Of a stretch of DNA of 64,000 nucleotides, positions 21,801 to 33,829 are shown in pieces. How positions within the stretch are numbered: the first letter of the stretch is position 1; every line of letters starts with the position of its first letter. The notes under the pieces were generated by a model. The model made no database searches and was not told the DNA's origin. It worked only from the letters and a program-made list of their open reading frames with translations. The stretch comes from Cyclina sinensis (Eukaryota > Mollusca > Bivalvia > Venerida > Veneridae), in the NCBI GenBank assembly GCA_012932295.1, contig JAAONU010000011.1, positions 16,824,136-16,888,135 of the forward strand. Reading direction: 5' to 3'. The position numbers were made by a program, and so were the translations under genes.

Positions 21801-23443
21801 TTTTGAAATGAAGTATTATGATATATCATAAATAAACTATACAATATTAGGCGCATTTTCACTACAAATGCAGGGCCAATATGAACTTCTCCAAAACATT
21901 ATTAACACAAAACTTGGCCATTATGAAGAAACTCGACCTTTATGTTATGAGATTCGAGTCTTCTCATTGGCTGACCAGCTAGGCCATTATGAAACTGCTT
22001 CTATTCATTAGGCCTAAAGAAAAAAGTAGTCATTTTGAATTTTCTGAACTTATATTTAGATTCTTGTTTGATCAATTTTAACGTCAGATGTTTTTAAGAT
22101 ATCCTAAAGTTGCAACATAATTTCGCGGAATAAATACGGGTTAAGATCCGGATGGGTTATATACAAGAAAGTATCACACCAGACGACACTTTTCCGGGAG
22201 CAAAATAACAATGAACTAAGGTGAGTGTATACTGAAGTTATATTTGTTAACTATCTAATGTTCTTTGGTAAATATTGTATAGTTAATTAATAAAATTTCA
22301 ATAATATAGTGTTTTCATAATGGCCTTGTTATTGGGCTTCAGTCAGTCATTTTATATATGACTATCTTCAGTCCAATAACTAGGCCATTATGAAAACACT
22401 TAATAATTAACATTATAATATATTAGGAATTTGTAATAGCTTCACCAAACATGTTAAAAAACAACAACAGCAAAGTAAATATTACTCCACGGAGCAAAGT
22501 TGACAAATACTTTTACAAGGTAATTATATTTTCAATTCCACCACTTGTAAATTTTAAAGTTTATTTCAAATAGAATTACAAATCGCATTAACTAAGTGAG
22601 CGACCATTTATTTCAAATATAGAAGTTTTTTCTCTCCTTTTAAATGTTTTATATAAACTTATATTTCCTTTTTAAAGGATCAGTTATGACTATAATACCT
22701 AAGTTATTTTACTGTATGAAAGCGGAGGAACTTTTTTAACATGCTAAATGTATGTCGCCAGCGTTTTTATCTACATCGTCAGCGTTTTTCCTCTTATTGA
22801 AATTGTCAGCGTTTCGCGTTAGCGTTGTATACTAGGGCGCTGACTGTAAATAAAAACTTACAACGATTTTCCTTAGAAGTGTTAAATTGTTAGTTATCAA
22901 GTAAGACCAACTGTGACAATTAACGGTCACTTGTCTGCACAAGATAACATGTCACTCTTAAGTAATGCAGTCATTATCTCTAATTTGCAGCTTAAATTTT
23001 ACATCGGTTATTTGCGAACTGTCAAGCAACTACGCATACTTCATACTCTGAATGAATTGTTTATTTCTTTTAGCTTGAATTTTTCACTCAAGTGTCACCC
23101 AAGCTCAGGAATGGTATATATACATCACGCGACTTGGACACTTCTGCGAAATTACAATTCATTTGAATTCAGTAGGTTTACAACCTTCAAAATGTATGCT
23201 TACCTTGCGGAGGCGTTCCATTCCCGTCAGATAGTCGAAAGATTCTGTTCCATCAACTGTTCGACACTGCCTACAAATGAAACCTAGGTCAATGTCTCCC
23301 CAGATCTTTAAGTCACTCGCGGATATGGATTGACAGTTACTGTGGAACCAAGTGTTACACACACAACATTTTAGACAGTTAAAAACACAGACATCTCTGC
23401 AAACACCGCAAGGAAATCTACCGGCGCGTGTCTTGGCTTCCAT
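18841..23443 (-). CDS. PHD finger - OTU protease - MULE transposase protein (two exons)
   Basis: Exons are 23204-23443 and 18841-21345 (minus), joined at CGCAAG|gtaagc and ttcttttag|GCTGCC in phase 0. They give 914 residues; the intron is 1,858 bp. Exon 1 encodes a C4HC3 PHD-type zinc finger: C12, C15, C26, C29, H34, C37, C57, C60. Exon 2 opens with an OTU cysteine protease domain: GDGNC (Asp142, catalytic Cys145) and WYEVNHF (His279). After a charged linker comes a MULE-type DDE transposase core: SVIGVHRTFYLGK, FGIDDERAMRNAI, LLCTKHLKDNI and NNNAESINNRLK. In relatives as I recall them the first motif is GVDRTF, so the first catalytic Asp is His here (residue 677, codon 19555-19557), predicting loss of transposition. 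The C terminus ends soon after the core and may be truncated. Terminal inverted repeats were not found. It is either a decayed MULE or a host gene derived from one. Confidence 0.78.
21346..23203 (-). other. Intron of the PHD-OTU-MULE gene
   Basis: This 1,858-bp intron has a canonical donor (gtaagc) and a polypyrimidine acceptor (ttcttttag). It contains the stem-loop at 22309-22399 and several scattered copies of a GGCCATTATGAA word (about 21915, 21990, 22385). Confidence 0.7.
22309..22399. repeat. Inverted repeat / stem-loop in intron
   Basis: The arms are 22309-22335 (GTGTTTTCATAATGGCCT...) and 22373-22399. They match over 27 bp with one mismatch and enclose a loop that has a smaller AGTCA...TGACT palindrome. 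It is probably a small MITE or MITE remnant. Confidence 0.65.
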
Positions 23444-26005
23444 TTTTTACTCTAGATAAATGTGAAATTGAATACGAAAAGAAATCTTTGCTGTACCAAA
23501 GTAAGCGATAGAATGGTTTACTGTGCTTCTTCAATTTATAGATGTTTCTTTTTCAGAATTAATTAAACACATGTCAACAAATTACAACAGATGACCTGAA
23601 CTTTCTTTGAGGAACTGACCGACTGCGGAACTTCTGCCTATTAACAGCAACATGTGATACACTGGTTTCTGAACCCTAACGGTCATGACAAACACTAAAG
23701 ACATGCAAAGACACCAATAAACAGAAAACATGCAGTGACACAGTGGGTTCTTAATCAGCAAGGCCTCGTCATAAATTTTTGCTTTTTTTTATCTTAACAT
23801 TTTATTGCTATGTCATAAAATGTATCTGGTAGGTGAAAACAGGAAGGCCAGTATAGTAGCACTTAGATTTACAGCTCGTGCACTTTTTTGACATGCTTCT
23901 TAATTCAGCAGAGATTTTTTATTAATAGTAATGATTTTATTTTTAAAAAATCGAAATAAATGCTTATGGTAATGAAATAAATTATAACATCACTTTACGC
24001 AAAGTTTTTTTTTCAATTAAGTTTCAATTATTTTTTTGTATTTTAAGATACTGTAAGAGGCTACCAAGGCGATAATATTATATAGCATTTGAAATGATTT
24101 TTCGCAGTCTCTGTGTATTATTGCATGTCATTTTCATTCGTATATTGAAAGACCGCAATAGAAGAGATAAAATAACTTTATTTTGGAATATCGTAAAAGG
24201 CCATGTATCTATACACTACAGTTAATTCATGATCTTCAACCTTTTAGGTCTGTTATCTGTGTCTATCTTTCTGAATATTAACTTTATTTTGTTGAAATCT
24301 ATTTTAAAAGAACAACTGCTTGAGTATCTGTTGCTCTTGTAAGTTATGACAGCATATCTACTATTCTTTCTTTCTCAAACATAAATTACATTTAAATCGC
24401 GAGGGAAGGTTGGTCAAAATTATACAGCCTTAGTGAATTCATACTTGATTTCATGCTAAATATTAATTCAAAAAGGATATAGAATGATGCTGTTTTCCAC
24501 CCTTTAAAATCATCACTTCGCACCGGATAATTTGGTGGCCTAGCGTCCTAACTTCGATAAATGAGTGAAACCACCAAATAGATTCCTTCTTTATTCTAAA
24601 TAAAATTCTTAAAGTTGAAAGGGCTGTAAAACATAGCAAAACCACTTTTAAACGGCTTTAACTTACATATTCTTGTAGATCTATCTATGTCTGTACTCAT
24701 GAAAAATAGCAAGAAAAGTGTGGGTTGTGTTACAAACAAGAAAGATATTTCTGCTCATATGAACTTACCCATAAAATTAACAAAAAATATGAGCTATTTT
24801 TTTAGATTGGTGTATGTGAAAAAAGTTCCTATTGTGAATTATATTCTGAATGTATATAAGCATAAAATTGCATCACCATCAGAAATAGTCAAGAAAAATG
24901 ATTCCAGCAAAAATTTACACAGATTTGGTCAAAAATTTTAAAAACAGCCAAGAAAACTGAGAACTATTTCTAGCCGCCATTTTGCGGGTACCATTTTTGA
25001 GGTCTGATAGACTGAATTGGTGGTTTCATTCCTAAAACATGAAATGCTGAATGGCAAATTTTCAAGTATTATGGGTTCAGAGCACCTCAACCAACTTTTA
25101 CTGTTAAGTTTGAGGTAGTGTGGGTTTGTGTTGGGTAAATCGTGCTGCCGATTCTGTGTTTTGGTTGTGTTTGCTTTTTCACTTATCTAGATTGCATTTT
25201 TTTATTTGGTTCTTTCTGCTTTTCACTTTCCTGACTAACGATATAAATGACATAACCTTGTTTTCATTGTTTTCGCTTCTTTACCTTCTTAACAAACAAA
25301 ATAAACGAAAGTTCTTTTTATTAACAATATAAATGACATTTTTGTGTTTTGGTTGTGTTCGCTTCTTCACCTCCTTTACAAACAACATAAATTGCACATC
25401 TCTTTTTTGTTTATTTCCCCTTTTCACCTCTCTATCAAAGAAGATATAAGGCATTTCTCTATCCTGTTTGATTCGCTCTTTATAGCATCCCTAAAACTAA
25501 ACACAGCAGTTCTGTATTGGACTGTATTTTCTTCTTCACTTCCCTGACTGCAGTTCTGTGTTCTGTAACAGTTGTGTTCACATTTTCACCGCCCTATCAG
25601 AGATAAAAAGAGGCATTTCTTTGATTTGGCTGTTTTCTGTTTTTCACATTCCTAACAAACGTTATAAATAACAGTGGTCCCTTAGTATTTATAAGTGAGT
25701 TTAACATTGTCTTCCTACATTCAGAGAGGTAACTGCTGCGTGGTGTGGCGCTACATAATACAAGAAAAAACCTTGAAGCGAAGCATGAAAGACGCGGATA
25801 AATGGATTGCAGTCCTGCTTTAAAAAGTCATAGTCATGTATGGGCTCTGATATTATATTTTTTAACTTATTAAAAATATATGTGCTTTGCTGAACCCAGG
25901 CATTACTCAGTCTTTTGTAGACGCCTATTAAAGATGTGGAAAGAAGCAAGCACTTGAAGCCAGTCATGTTCCGTAACTTTATTAAATGTCAAACTTACAT
26001 TTCAG
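23444..26005. other. Intergenic; partly degenerate tandem repeats
   Basis: I see no supported gene. The segment at 25135-25690 is annotated separately. The rest is AT-rich with short random ORFs. Confidence 0.45.
25135..25690. repeat. Degenerate tandem repeat, roughly 75-100 bp period
   Basis: Similar blocks recur in order: a GTTTTGGTTGTGTT-like phrase, CGCTTCTTCACCTCC-like, then ACAAACAAYATAAATGACA-like. There are about six blocks with much drift in spacing. It is an old tandem array. Confidence 0.5.
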
Positions 26006-26616
26006 CCGTTCGGTCAAGTACCCGTATTAAAAGATGAAGGTTTTGACATAGCACAGTCCAATACTATTTTAAGGTATCTCGGAAGAAAACATGATAAATA
26101 TAAGTTGTCTGTTTTGATAAATTGTTTCGTCAGCAAGTTCTGCTTTCCGTAATCTGAGGTGTACTACGAAATATAAACTGTTACGTAATAAAATTACATT
26201 TTCAATTTTTCTTATAAGAAATGCTCATTTGTTCGAAGTCGCTACTTTTCGCTAAGTTCGTGGTTTATGAAAATCATTGTCATGTTGAATGTTTAGAAAT
26301 CGTTTCCCATTATTTCAAGGTTTGTATCTAGAGGATGTTCGGGAGGCAGCTTAATGTAATGTAACTGCTTATTACATGTATCAAGGGACGCAACACTATA
26401 TGATCTAGGAGTTATTGTTCCATTATTATATATTATGAATGTTCTGTTTTTAACAGTCAGTTTTGAGTTTTGTCAATGCGCTTGTATGATGTACAATAAA
26501 GCATGAACCATTCTACAATGTTATACATATATTGATAACATAATAAATGTGACATGATTACGGACCATGTCGAAGATATCAGAGGTCTCTATGCAAGGAT
26601 GATCTACCAGAATTAT
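26006..26616 (+). pseudogene. Glutathione S-transferase-like exon fragments
   Basis: Two pieces read like consecutive exons of a cytosolic (pi-like) GST. At 26006-about 26097, after an acceptor (acatttcag), the frame gives PFGQVPVLKDEGFDIAQSNT and ILRYLGRKHDKY. This is the thioredoxin-fold glutathione-binding region, with the conserved QSNTILRYL. At about 26542-26616 the frame gives DMITDHVEDIRGLYARMIYQ then NY, followed by a good donor (gtaagtata); this resembles the start of the helical domain. There is no AG acceptor just before the second piece, the first piece lacks a strong donor, and I did not find the first or last exons. I call it a partial or broken gene; a real gene with unusual junctions is possible. 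Confidence 0.6.
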
Positions 26617-27835
26617 GTAAGTATACTGGGTTTTAAACTGGTCGACACTTACTCTACAGATCATGATGAAGGCAATGACTGAGTGCGGGTTGTCTGACTG
26701 AAACATTAATTAAGTAGTCTGTATTAGGAAGACACTAAGAGTTATATTTACTGATGTCAAGGATACGTCATCAAGATTTCCCGACGACTGCACTTGTATA
26801 ACAAGCTGCAAAGAGTCAGTTTGTATAGATAGACGGCTTTATCAAAATCGCAGATATGAGGGTCATTCATTGAAGTAAGGGAGTTCCAAGTATTTAATTG
26901 CTGATTTTTCCTCAAAACACCTGTAAAAATGGATTTTATCTGATTAAAACGTACCAAATTATTCATTGTTGAATATCACACACATATTTACAGGGGCTAT
27001 ATTTCGCTATTTATACTGAAATAGGAAGAAAGATAGAAGTCAGGTTAAAGCCCAGGGTTTCAATGTAGTCTTAAGGCCGGTAACTGCCCAGGTAGACCTA
27101 TTGTTGAGGCAGCAAAGAAAGTTAATTATTGATGCCTAGAAGTGTATAGTAGATGATCGATATAATATTTCCCAATTTTTTCTCACTGTATGTATTTCCA
27201 AAAAGACTGTCCATCACACTATGACCGTTTAAAATCAAAGAAGCTTTGTGCCAGGTGGGTCCCCCATTTGCGCCAAAAGCCTACTGAAAAAAATATAGAA
27301 ATTGTAACCCCAATTAAATTTTGCTCACTGGTGATAAAAATTTTAGCCCGAGCGACGGATAAATAAACAATGGCTGAGTAAAAGTCTAGCATAACCAGTC
27401 ACTGCAAAAGGGAGATGAAGTACTTAGTCGGCTTTATATGGCATTTTCTTCAATTCTAGTGGTGCCGATGCACAAAATCCATGCAAAGACAAAACCCCCA
27501 TACGAGGGCAAGTTTTATAAAAACTAAAGTCCTTGCAACTGTTAAAAAAGTGCCACTCATTCCCCTGACCTAAGTCTCTGTGACTTTTTCATATTTCCCT
27601 TGCTAAAGAAAATGCTTGCAGATAAACGCTTTGCCAGCAGAAGTGCCCTTGATTCTGCAATTAACCAGTGTCCTAACAGTATATCGAGGGGAGACTACTT
27701 TGAAGCATTTGAGTCGTGGAAAGTGTGTTTATGTGCATTGGAGATATTTTGAAGGGGTTTAGTAAAATATATGTAAATTATGCAACACAATTTTTTAGCT
27801 TGTAATAGATACAGAATTATAATCTTCTTCCTTTC
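26617..27835. other. Intergenic, no gene seen
   Basis: I see no GST C-terminal exon here nor any other supported feature. Confidence 0.4.
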
Positions 27836-29080
27836 TGAAATCCATTTCTAAAGCTGTCAGTTTTAGACACCTGTTGAAATGACTGGTCTCACCGTCATAA
27901 ATATCCTACTTTGTAAACTTACTTTTACGTAAACCACATTGTCTAGGTGAAAAAATTGATGAAGAAAAATTGTATGGTTTAATCTATTGATTGAAATCTC
28001 CATTTTCTAGGCAAAACAAATTGTGAAACCACCTTATTTAGAAATGATAAAATTTACATTCGCTCTCTAAAGCTTTAGTTGATAAGTTCACTCTTTCTTC
28101 TGCGAAGGTATGACAGTACTTGTTGATTTTGGCTATCTGGGAGGGTAAAGATATTTCGTTTTCAAGGGACAATTTATAATAATCTTTTCTATGGCGAAAA
28201 CATTGTTACGTAGTCATTTGTTTCATATGGATATCAACATTTGTCTACTTCTGATAAAGTATTTCTTTCTTTTTCTTATATTTGTTAGGAAAAAAGTAAT
28301 AGTAGTTTTTTTCCCTATTTTCTATACTCGTAACGTCATTTCCGTTTGTTTTGTAATGTGTTGTAGGTTCTTTTTTCCTCGCTACCATCCTATTTTTCTT
28401 TGCGCACATCGAGCTTGTGATTATGTCCATTTATCATCAAATTGCTGAAGTATATGTTGTATAATAAAATAAAATTACTAAAATTAAAACTAAATAATAT
28501 TTTAGAACATATAATTAAGGTAAGAACCTTAAACAGAATGTCATATGGACAAAAAAACTTGATCGGACTTTTTTAAATGAAAAGATTCAGGAGGCACCGT
28601 GGTCCAGGGGTAAAGCGCAGGGCTCCGGATCCGGAGGTCGCGGGTTCGAATCCCGTCAGATGCGAGACTCTCTCACGATCTTCACATTCCTCCACGCTGC
28701 GCGAATACTGGTATGGAACCCAGGAAGCAGTCATCGCGCGTGGTGAATCTAAGTTGTATGAATTTGTATCGCAATCGATGTAAAATAAATGAGTCTAAAC
28801 AAACTAAACAAAGATTCAAATGGAAAAGCAATCCAGGAGCGATATTTGACGGTATATTTCTGAGAAGGGGTTTTTCTTGCAAGTAGCCACTTAGCTTTAG
28901 TTTTTTAAGGAATATGATTACTATTGAATATCGATAAATATGTCTAGCACACATTTTTCCCTCTGAACATTCGACTTCGTTGATATTGGTATGGGCGTTT
29001 GTTGTTACGCTACTTCATTTTTTTGTCTTGCTGTTATTCACACGCAGATGTCTTTAGCTTCATGAACTTTACATGTTGGG
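27836..29080 (-). pseudogene. Decayed CNRIP1-like gene copy
   Basis: Three blocks in the right order match the exons of the intact CNRIP1-like genes in this window. An exon-3-like block is at about 27836-27960 (its plus-strand sense matches the start of the exon at 33665-33829). An exon-2-like block is at about 28268-28440 (LMINGHNHKLDV, then THYKTNGNDVT). A weak exon-1-like block is at about 28930-29080. The exon-2 block has an in-frame TAG and a frameshift between the two recognisable pieces, so it is non-functional. A SINE sits in what was intron 1. The upstream conserved block of the other copies is also recognisable at about 29250-29400. Exon 1 is the least certain part. Confidence 0.65.
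28590..28809 (+). mobile_element. tRNA-derived SINE with 9-bp target duplication
   Basis: The head is tRNA-like with Pol III boxes: box A TGGTCCAGGGG and box B GGTTCGAATCC. The T-arm (CGGGTTCGAATCCCG) is perfect, but the acceptor and anticodon arms do not fold as a real tRNA. The body ends in an AAAC-rich tail and contains ACCCAGGAAGCAGTCATCG, shared with 62980-63145. The perfect duplication AAAGATTCA is at 28581-28589 and 28810-28818, so the borders are reliable. Confidence 0.85.
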
Positions 29081-29755
29081 TCTGAAACCATTTAATGGAC
29101 GAAGAGAATGTTTACAAAAACATTTTACATTTGAAAAAAAAATCTCAGCCAATTTATGTCAGAACCGTCAGAATGTTGTACTTCAGCCAGATCTGTGAAT
29201 ATTGGAAAGTGCTTACACTTCAGCCATTTGAGCACAGCTTCAGCTGTACTTCTTTTCTTGTTTACTGTAAACCAATCTAACTGTCAACCTGACAATTTAT
29301 AGGTTCTTCATATAGCCCTGAAGCAGGCTGCTTGCGTCTATTTGAAATTCCAATATTATCTCAAGCTGTTCAAGCGTTTATTGGAAGCAGCGTTTATTGG
29401 AAGCAAAGAGTTTTAAATAGATCTAGACGTAATTGAATCTTAGTCTCGCGAATTATTTTTTCAAATCAGTAAAAAGAAGACACTTCTATACATTTGCACC
29501 AAAGAACTTAAGTTTAAAAATCATATAAATGTAAGACTGAAAACTGATAGAAAGATTTATACATTTACTTCAGCTATATCTGAGATATTATTCACGTAAT
29601 AATATATTTACCAGTATAGAAATGGATATCTTTTAAAACTTTGGTTTGGTAAATGTGATTAACAAAAACGAAAAGTTGAGAAAGTCATTTGCTATTATTA
29701 TTGTATATAAATAAAGTAATGATAGGGAATAAAATAATGGGAGGAAATCCCTTAT

Positions 29756-30080
29756 CAGGGGCGTAGCAAGGGCTTTTGAAGGTGTACGCAGTATCCTAGG
29801 GGGGTCCGGGGGCATGCTCCCCCGGATTTTTTTTTCTGTAGATCGTCTCAGAAGCGTTTTGGCGGGTTTTTGGCATAAAATAAGTCATATTTTTTCACCA
29901 ATTTTACTCGATTTTTTTTTCACAATGATATTTTGCGAAAAATAACTCAATTTTGTTTCATACACCCCATCCCCCTTCAGGCCTAAGTTTTTATTGCATT
30001 TTTGGCGTTTGTATTTTTACGATTTTCTGGACCAATGTGCACGCAGCTGCGTATTCTGCGTACTGATAGCTACGCGCCTG
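29756..30080. mobile_element. Short non-autonomous DNA transposon (MITE-like)
   Basis: The ends are inverted: CAGGGGCGTAGCA on the left and, read from the right, CAGGCGCGTAGCTA. The inside has the GGGGGTCCGGGGGCATGCTC phrase and T/A-rich strings. Flanks share CTTAT, which could be a duplication. It has no coding capacity. Confidence 0.6.
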
Positions 30081-31368
30081 CTTATTATTCTTTATTGATA
30101 AAAAAGAGTTTAATACTGTTATCCGGCGCCTGCTATCCTGAGAATGTAAATCATCGAATTTTTACAAATTATTTTCATGTCCATTTTATAAAATTAAGTT
30201 GTAACCACTCCGAAAATTAACAGCTAACGTGCACGGACACGAAAGCTACTGCGATTTTATCAAGAATGATTGCACGTTTTTTGTTTTTGTTATTTTATAA
30301 TTCCTGGAATCGTGTGCCTAATTGCTTTAAAAACGAAAGAAAGTTACCAAGAATGTTTGCTAGAAGTTTGCAAATCAAAAGTCATTTACATCCTATCAGA
30401 CATAGTCTTGCAAACTAGGGATAATTTTACTTGATCTGGAAGCCCTGCACAAGTACGAATGCGTTTCTTCTGCAAAAATAAATGAATTATTTTGCTTGTA
30501 CGTTTAGCACATTCAAGAAGGAATAACATTAATGAAGTAAATGGTTTACATCTTAAAAATCTCTAGAAATTCTTGATCGTATTAGACCTAGTGGTAAAAC
30601 CTTACAGCATATGATGATGGTTGGCACAACTAAGCCATGCCTTACGGCAAGGTATCATATTGTCAGTTCAAGTTCGAGTCCACTCTGGTTGAAAACGTGC
30701 ATGACCTTCAATCTACTCAAAATCTTCACTTGCCATTGTCAGAAGAAAATATTTTATCAAGGTAATAAAGTATTTTGATTTTTCGTTTTATTTAAATAGG
30801 TCAACCCACTTTGGAATGCGATATTAACTCGAAGCCTAATGCTTTCCCTGAAACACACATCAAGAAGAGTACATGTAGAGTTACAAGACCAACTTACGAT
30901 AAAACTACACATGCTAGACATGAATACCATAGCAAATGTATTTCACTGTCCAAATATTTACATACAGAAGTCTACTGGACAACTTCAACAGTAGCAAACG
31001 TAAGATACCTGTTTCAAGATAACTTTACGTTAACAACCAAAGTAAAAAAAAGTAAGATTTGGCAGAGAAAATCTGCAAGAGCTTCACAGAGGTACATGCA
31101 CTGAAGATTGATGTTTCTAGACATCCCCCATAGGGTTTGAAAAGCCAGGTATATAGTTAATAAAGACTTGTAGAAGTGGAAAGTTGCAATGCCTCCGATT
31201 TTCAAGGATGTAGCTATCAAATAATTTGCATGTGAGTCTTGATACGGATTGTCTATCTATAATCAACAGCTTAATTCTTGTAGCTAATATGATCAGAGAG
31301 AATATAGCACCGATTCAGTTCTTTTATTTTCCTCGTACAGCCCATAGTATGGGGCTGGGTTGATACAA
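30081..31368. other. Intergenic; one weak tRNA-like stretch
   Basis: At about 30588-30690 a box-A-like CCTAGTGGTAAAACC and a box-B-like GTTCGAGTCCA occur in order, but about 80 bp apart, so a SINE origin is only tentative. Nothing else is supported. Confidence 0.3.
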
Positions 31369-31618
31369 AACTCAAACACTTACTGCCGATATCGTCAGAA
31401 AGGTTTAAACTCAAACACTATCAGCTGATATCGTCAGAAAGGTTTAAACTCAAACACTATCTGCTGATATCCTCAGAAAGGTTTAAACTCAAACATTATC
31501 TGCTGATATCGTCAGAAAGGTTTAAACTCAAACACTATCTGCTGAAACACTATCTGCTGATATCCTCAGAAAGCTTTAAACTCAAACACTATCTGCTGAT
31601 ATCGCCAGAAAGATTTAA
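31369..31618. repeat. 39-bp tandem repeat, about six copies
   Basis: The unit runs TTTAAACTCAAACACTATCT then GCTGATATCGTCAGAAAGG, with GTC/CTC/GCC variants. One unit is interrupted by a partial duplication of ACACTATCTGCTGA at about 31535-31560, which indicates slippage or unequal exchange. Confidence 0.9.
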
Positions 31619-33664
31619 AATGTTTATTGAAATGAATGAATTCTTCTCCAACTATAAATATACGGCTATACTAAGGAAAACCTTCTAGATACTGAGGATT
31701 TTGCAAGACAGCTGGCTTTTAGCTTCATAAATGTTACTTGAAAGAGCAGAGAATTGACAATCTGATTTATTTTCAGAATTCTTCTAGGAATGCAAAATAT
31801 CAATAGCCACATGTGAGGTTCGATTTCTATGATTACTTCTTAAAAAGGCTTTGTAATTAAAAAAATAAAAGGAGTGTTTATTACAAATTAAAAAAAAAAC
31901 CCGTACAACCTAAAGCCGTTAAAGAATGTAAGTTAATGTATTAATTCTATGTATCATTGATCAATACATTTATTGAAAATGTGTTTATTATTATACAGCT
32001 GTTGCCAAACATGTTGCAACTTGAGCAGGTTTGTGTTTTATTCTGTTGTCACAGGGAGTGCTTTTGTTTTATATAAAGAAGAATGCAAATTCAAAAGAAG
32101 TCTATGGACACAAACTGCTATCTGAAATATTTGAGAATGAGATTCTGATTTAAATATTTGTAAAAATATGGAAAATATTTCCCACATTTCATAATAGAAT
32201 TCGCAATTGCTTTTCAGTTTGTCCTGAAAATGCATGAAAGCTAAGAAAAACGAACACAATTAGATCAATTTTATATCTGTGTTAAACTCATGCGATATGC
32301 TAAAAAGATGTCTACAATACAACAAATTATGCAAACACAAAACATATCAATCGTGTCTGAACTGTAATATGTAGAGCTACTGTCGTTTAGTTAAATGGTT
32401 TTGAAAGATCTGACTGACAACCATTAGCAGTTGCATGTGTTGAATTTCACAGCTTTTTTCCAGCTCTTTGTTGTAAGCATAAGAACTTATCTCTGTGGGT
32501 TTGGCCAAATGCACTGTGTCTTTACATTACTAACAGTCAAAACAGAAACCCTTCCTTAAAAACAAAAACAAAAGTTGAAGTCGGTATAGAATATAGATAA
32601 AGCACAGTTCAACGCAAAATCACTTAATTTTTTGCGTTTAGGTTCGTCACTTATAGAATACAAATAATTTCAACCACACTGAAATGTTTTACTAATTTAT
32701 AAACGCATTAATGTATTCTTCCTTAAATAGAGCGTGCTCTTGAAATAATCGCATTATTTACCAAGGACATTTCAGCTTGAAAACCGTATTACAATTGTAA
32801 CTGCATTAAATTAAAGGAAATTCCTGAATAGATGAATTACAAAATGGAAGAATGCCCCCCCCCCCCCCACCAAGAGTCAGCTGAGTGAAACACGTCTTGT
32901 CAGTGCAGACTCTTGGAGCTGGAAGGCAGAATTGTCAGTTGTAAACACGAAATTCGTGTCCTATGTTGATAGAATCTGTGAGAATTACAATTAAGGTATA
33001 AGAGTACTAAAATTCTGTAACAACTGCTTTCGAGAATGATTACCTCTGAGAACCTAAATACGAACCTGTCTGAATAAAGAGTAATGGATACAGAAAGAAT
33101 ACAGGATTATAATGGGAATCTCTCGAAATGGCGTAGGATCTGACAAACTTAAATCAATCTTTTTGTAATGCTTTCAACACCTCTTCAAATATTTCCTTCA
33201 ATATTAATTCACGGGAAAACAACTCATACATATTTTTGTTTGTGGTTCGGAACTGAATATGTAACTTATAACATACACAGACGTAACTTACATATGTACA
33301 TATGTTGACGTAATACTACTTTCAATAACTAGTACTTTATAACAATACGTTCGTTCACTTTCCAAATTGAAAATGATATATATCTATACAAATACGCACG
33401 ATAATTATAAACTATCTTATAAAATGAGTTTTAAAAGTACAATAATGCAGTTTATTCAACGACAATCGAATATCTTGCTTACAAATGTTTTTAAAACATG
33501 TTACATTATCACTTAAAAGTTTGTTCGAAAACACAAATCTACCATTAGCCTGAGCACAGACACATATCAGGTAAAACTCTATGTATAGTTAGCTTACATC
33601 ACATAAGAGTTGTTTGTTTATATTTGTGTAGAAAATCTTACGATTCTACAACTATTTGTTTTGA
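31619..33664. other. Intergenic 3' of the minus-strand CNRIP1-like gene
   Basis: I see no gene. A run of C at about 32857-32868 is the only low-complexity tract. Confidence 0.5.
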
Positions 33665-33829
33665 TCACAAGTATTTCTCTTTCATAATTGTCACATACTT
33701 ATGACCATCTTCCATCTTGCAATCCATGTCTATTGCCGTCAGTTTCTGGCCCCAGTGGGAATGATCTGTCTCACCGGCTTTATAAATTTTACACTGTAAA
33801 CCGATTTTCATATAAACTCCGTTTTCAAG
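33665..33829 (-). CDS. CNRIP1-like exon 3 (terminal), minus-strand gene
   Basis: This 55-codon terminal exon starts LENGVYMKIGLQCKIYKAGE and ends MKEKYL and TGA. It differs from the exon at 59317-59481 by only a few residues (C for F, D for E, I for V). It is separated from exon 2 by the fold-back element, so gene prediction without splice matching would miss the link. Confidence 0.82.
   Translation of the reverse strand, partial: LENGVYMKIGLQCKIYKAGETDHSHWGQKLTAIDMDCKMEDGHKYVTIMKEKYL

Noticed and set aside
22913..23287. 124-codon plus-strand ORF
   Set aside because: It lies antisense to the PHD exon and intron; the minus strand carries the real zinc-finger coding sequence with a perfect donor.
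24687..24941. 84-codon Lys-rich ORF
   Set aside because: AT-rich low-information sequence without motif or exon signals.
25701..25967. 88-codon minus-strand ORF (contains PFIRVFHASLQGFFLYYV)
   Set aside because: It has a slight membrane-protein look but no recognised family, splice sites or neighbours; not strong enough to call.
28590..28665. Functional tRNA gene
   Set aside because: Boxes A and B and the T-arm are good, but the acceptor stem has several mismatches and the anticodon arm collapses into a palindrome (CTCCGGATCCGGAG). The 220-bp body with target duplications shows it is a SINE.
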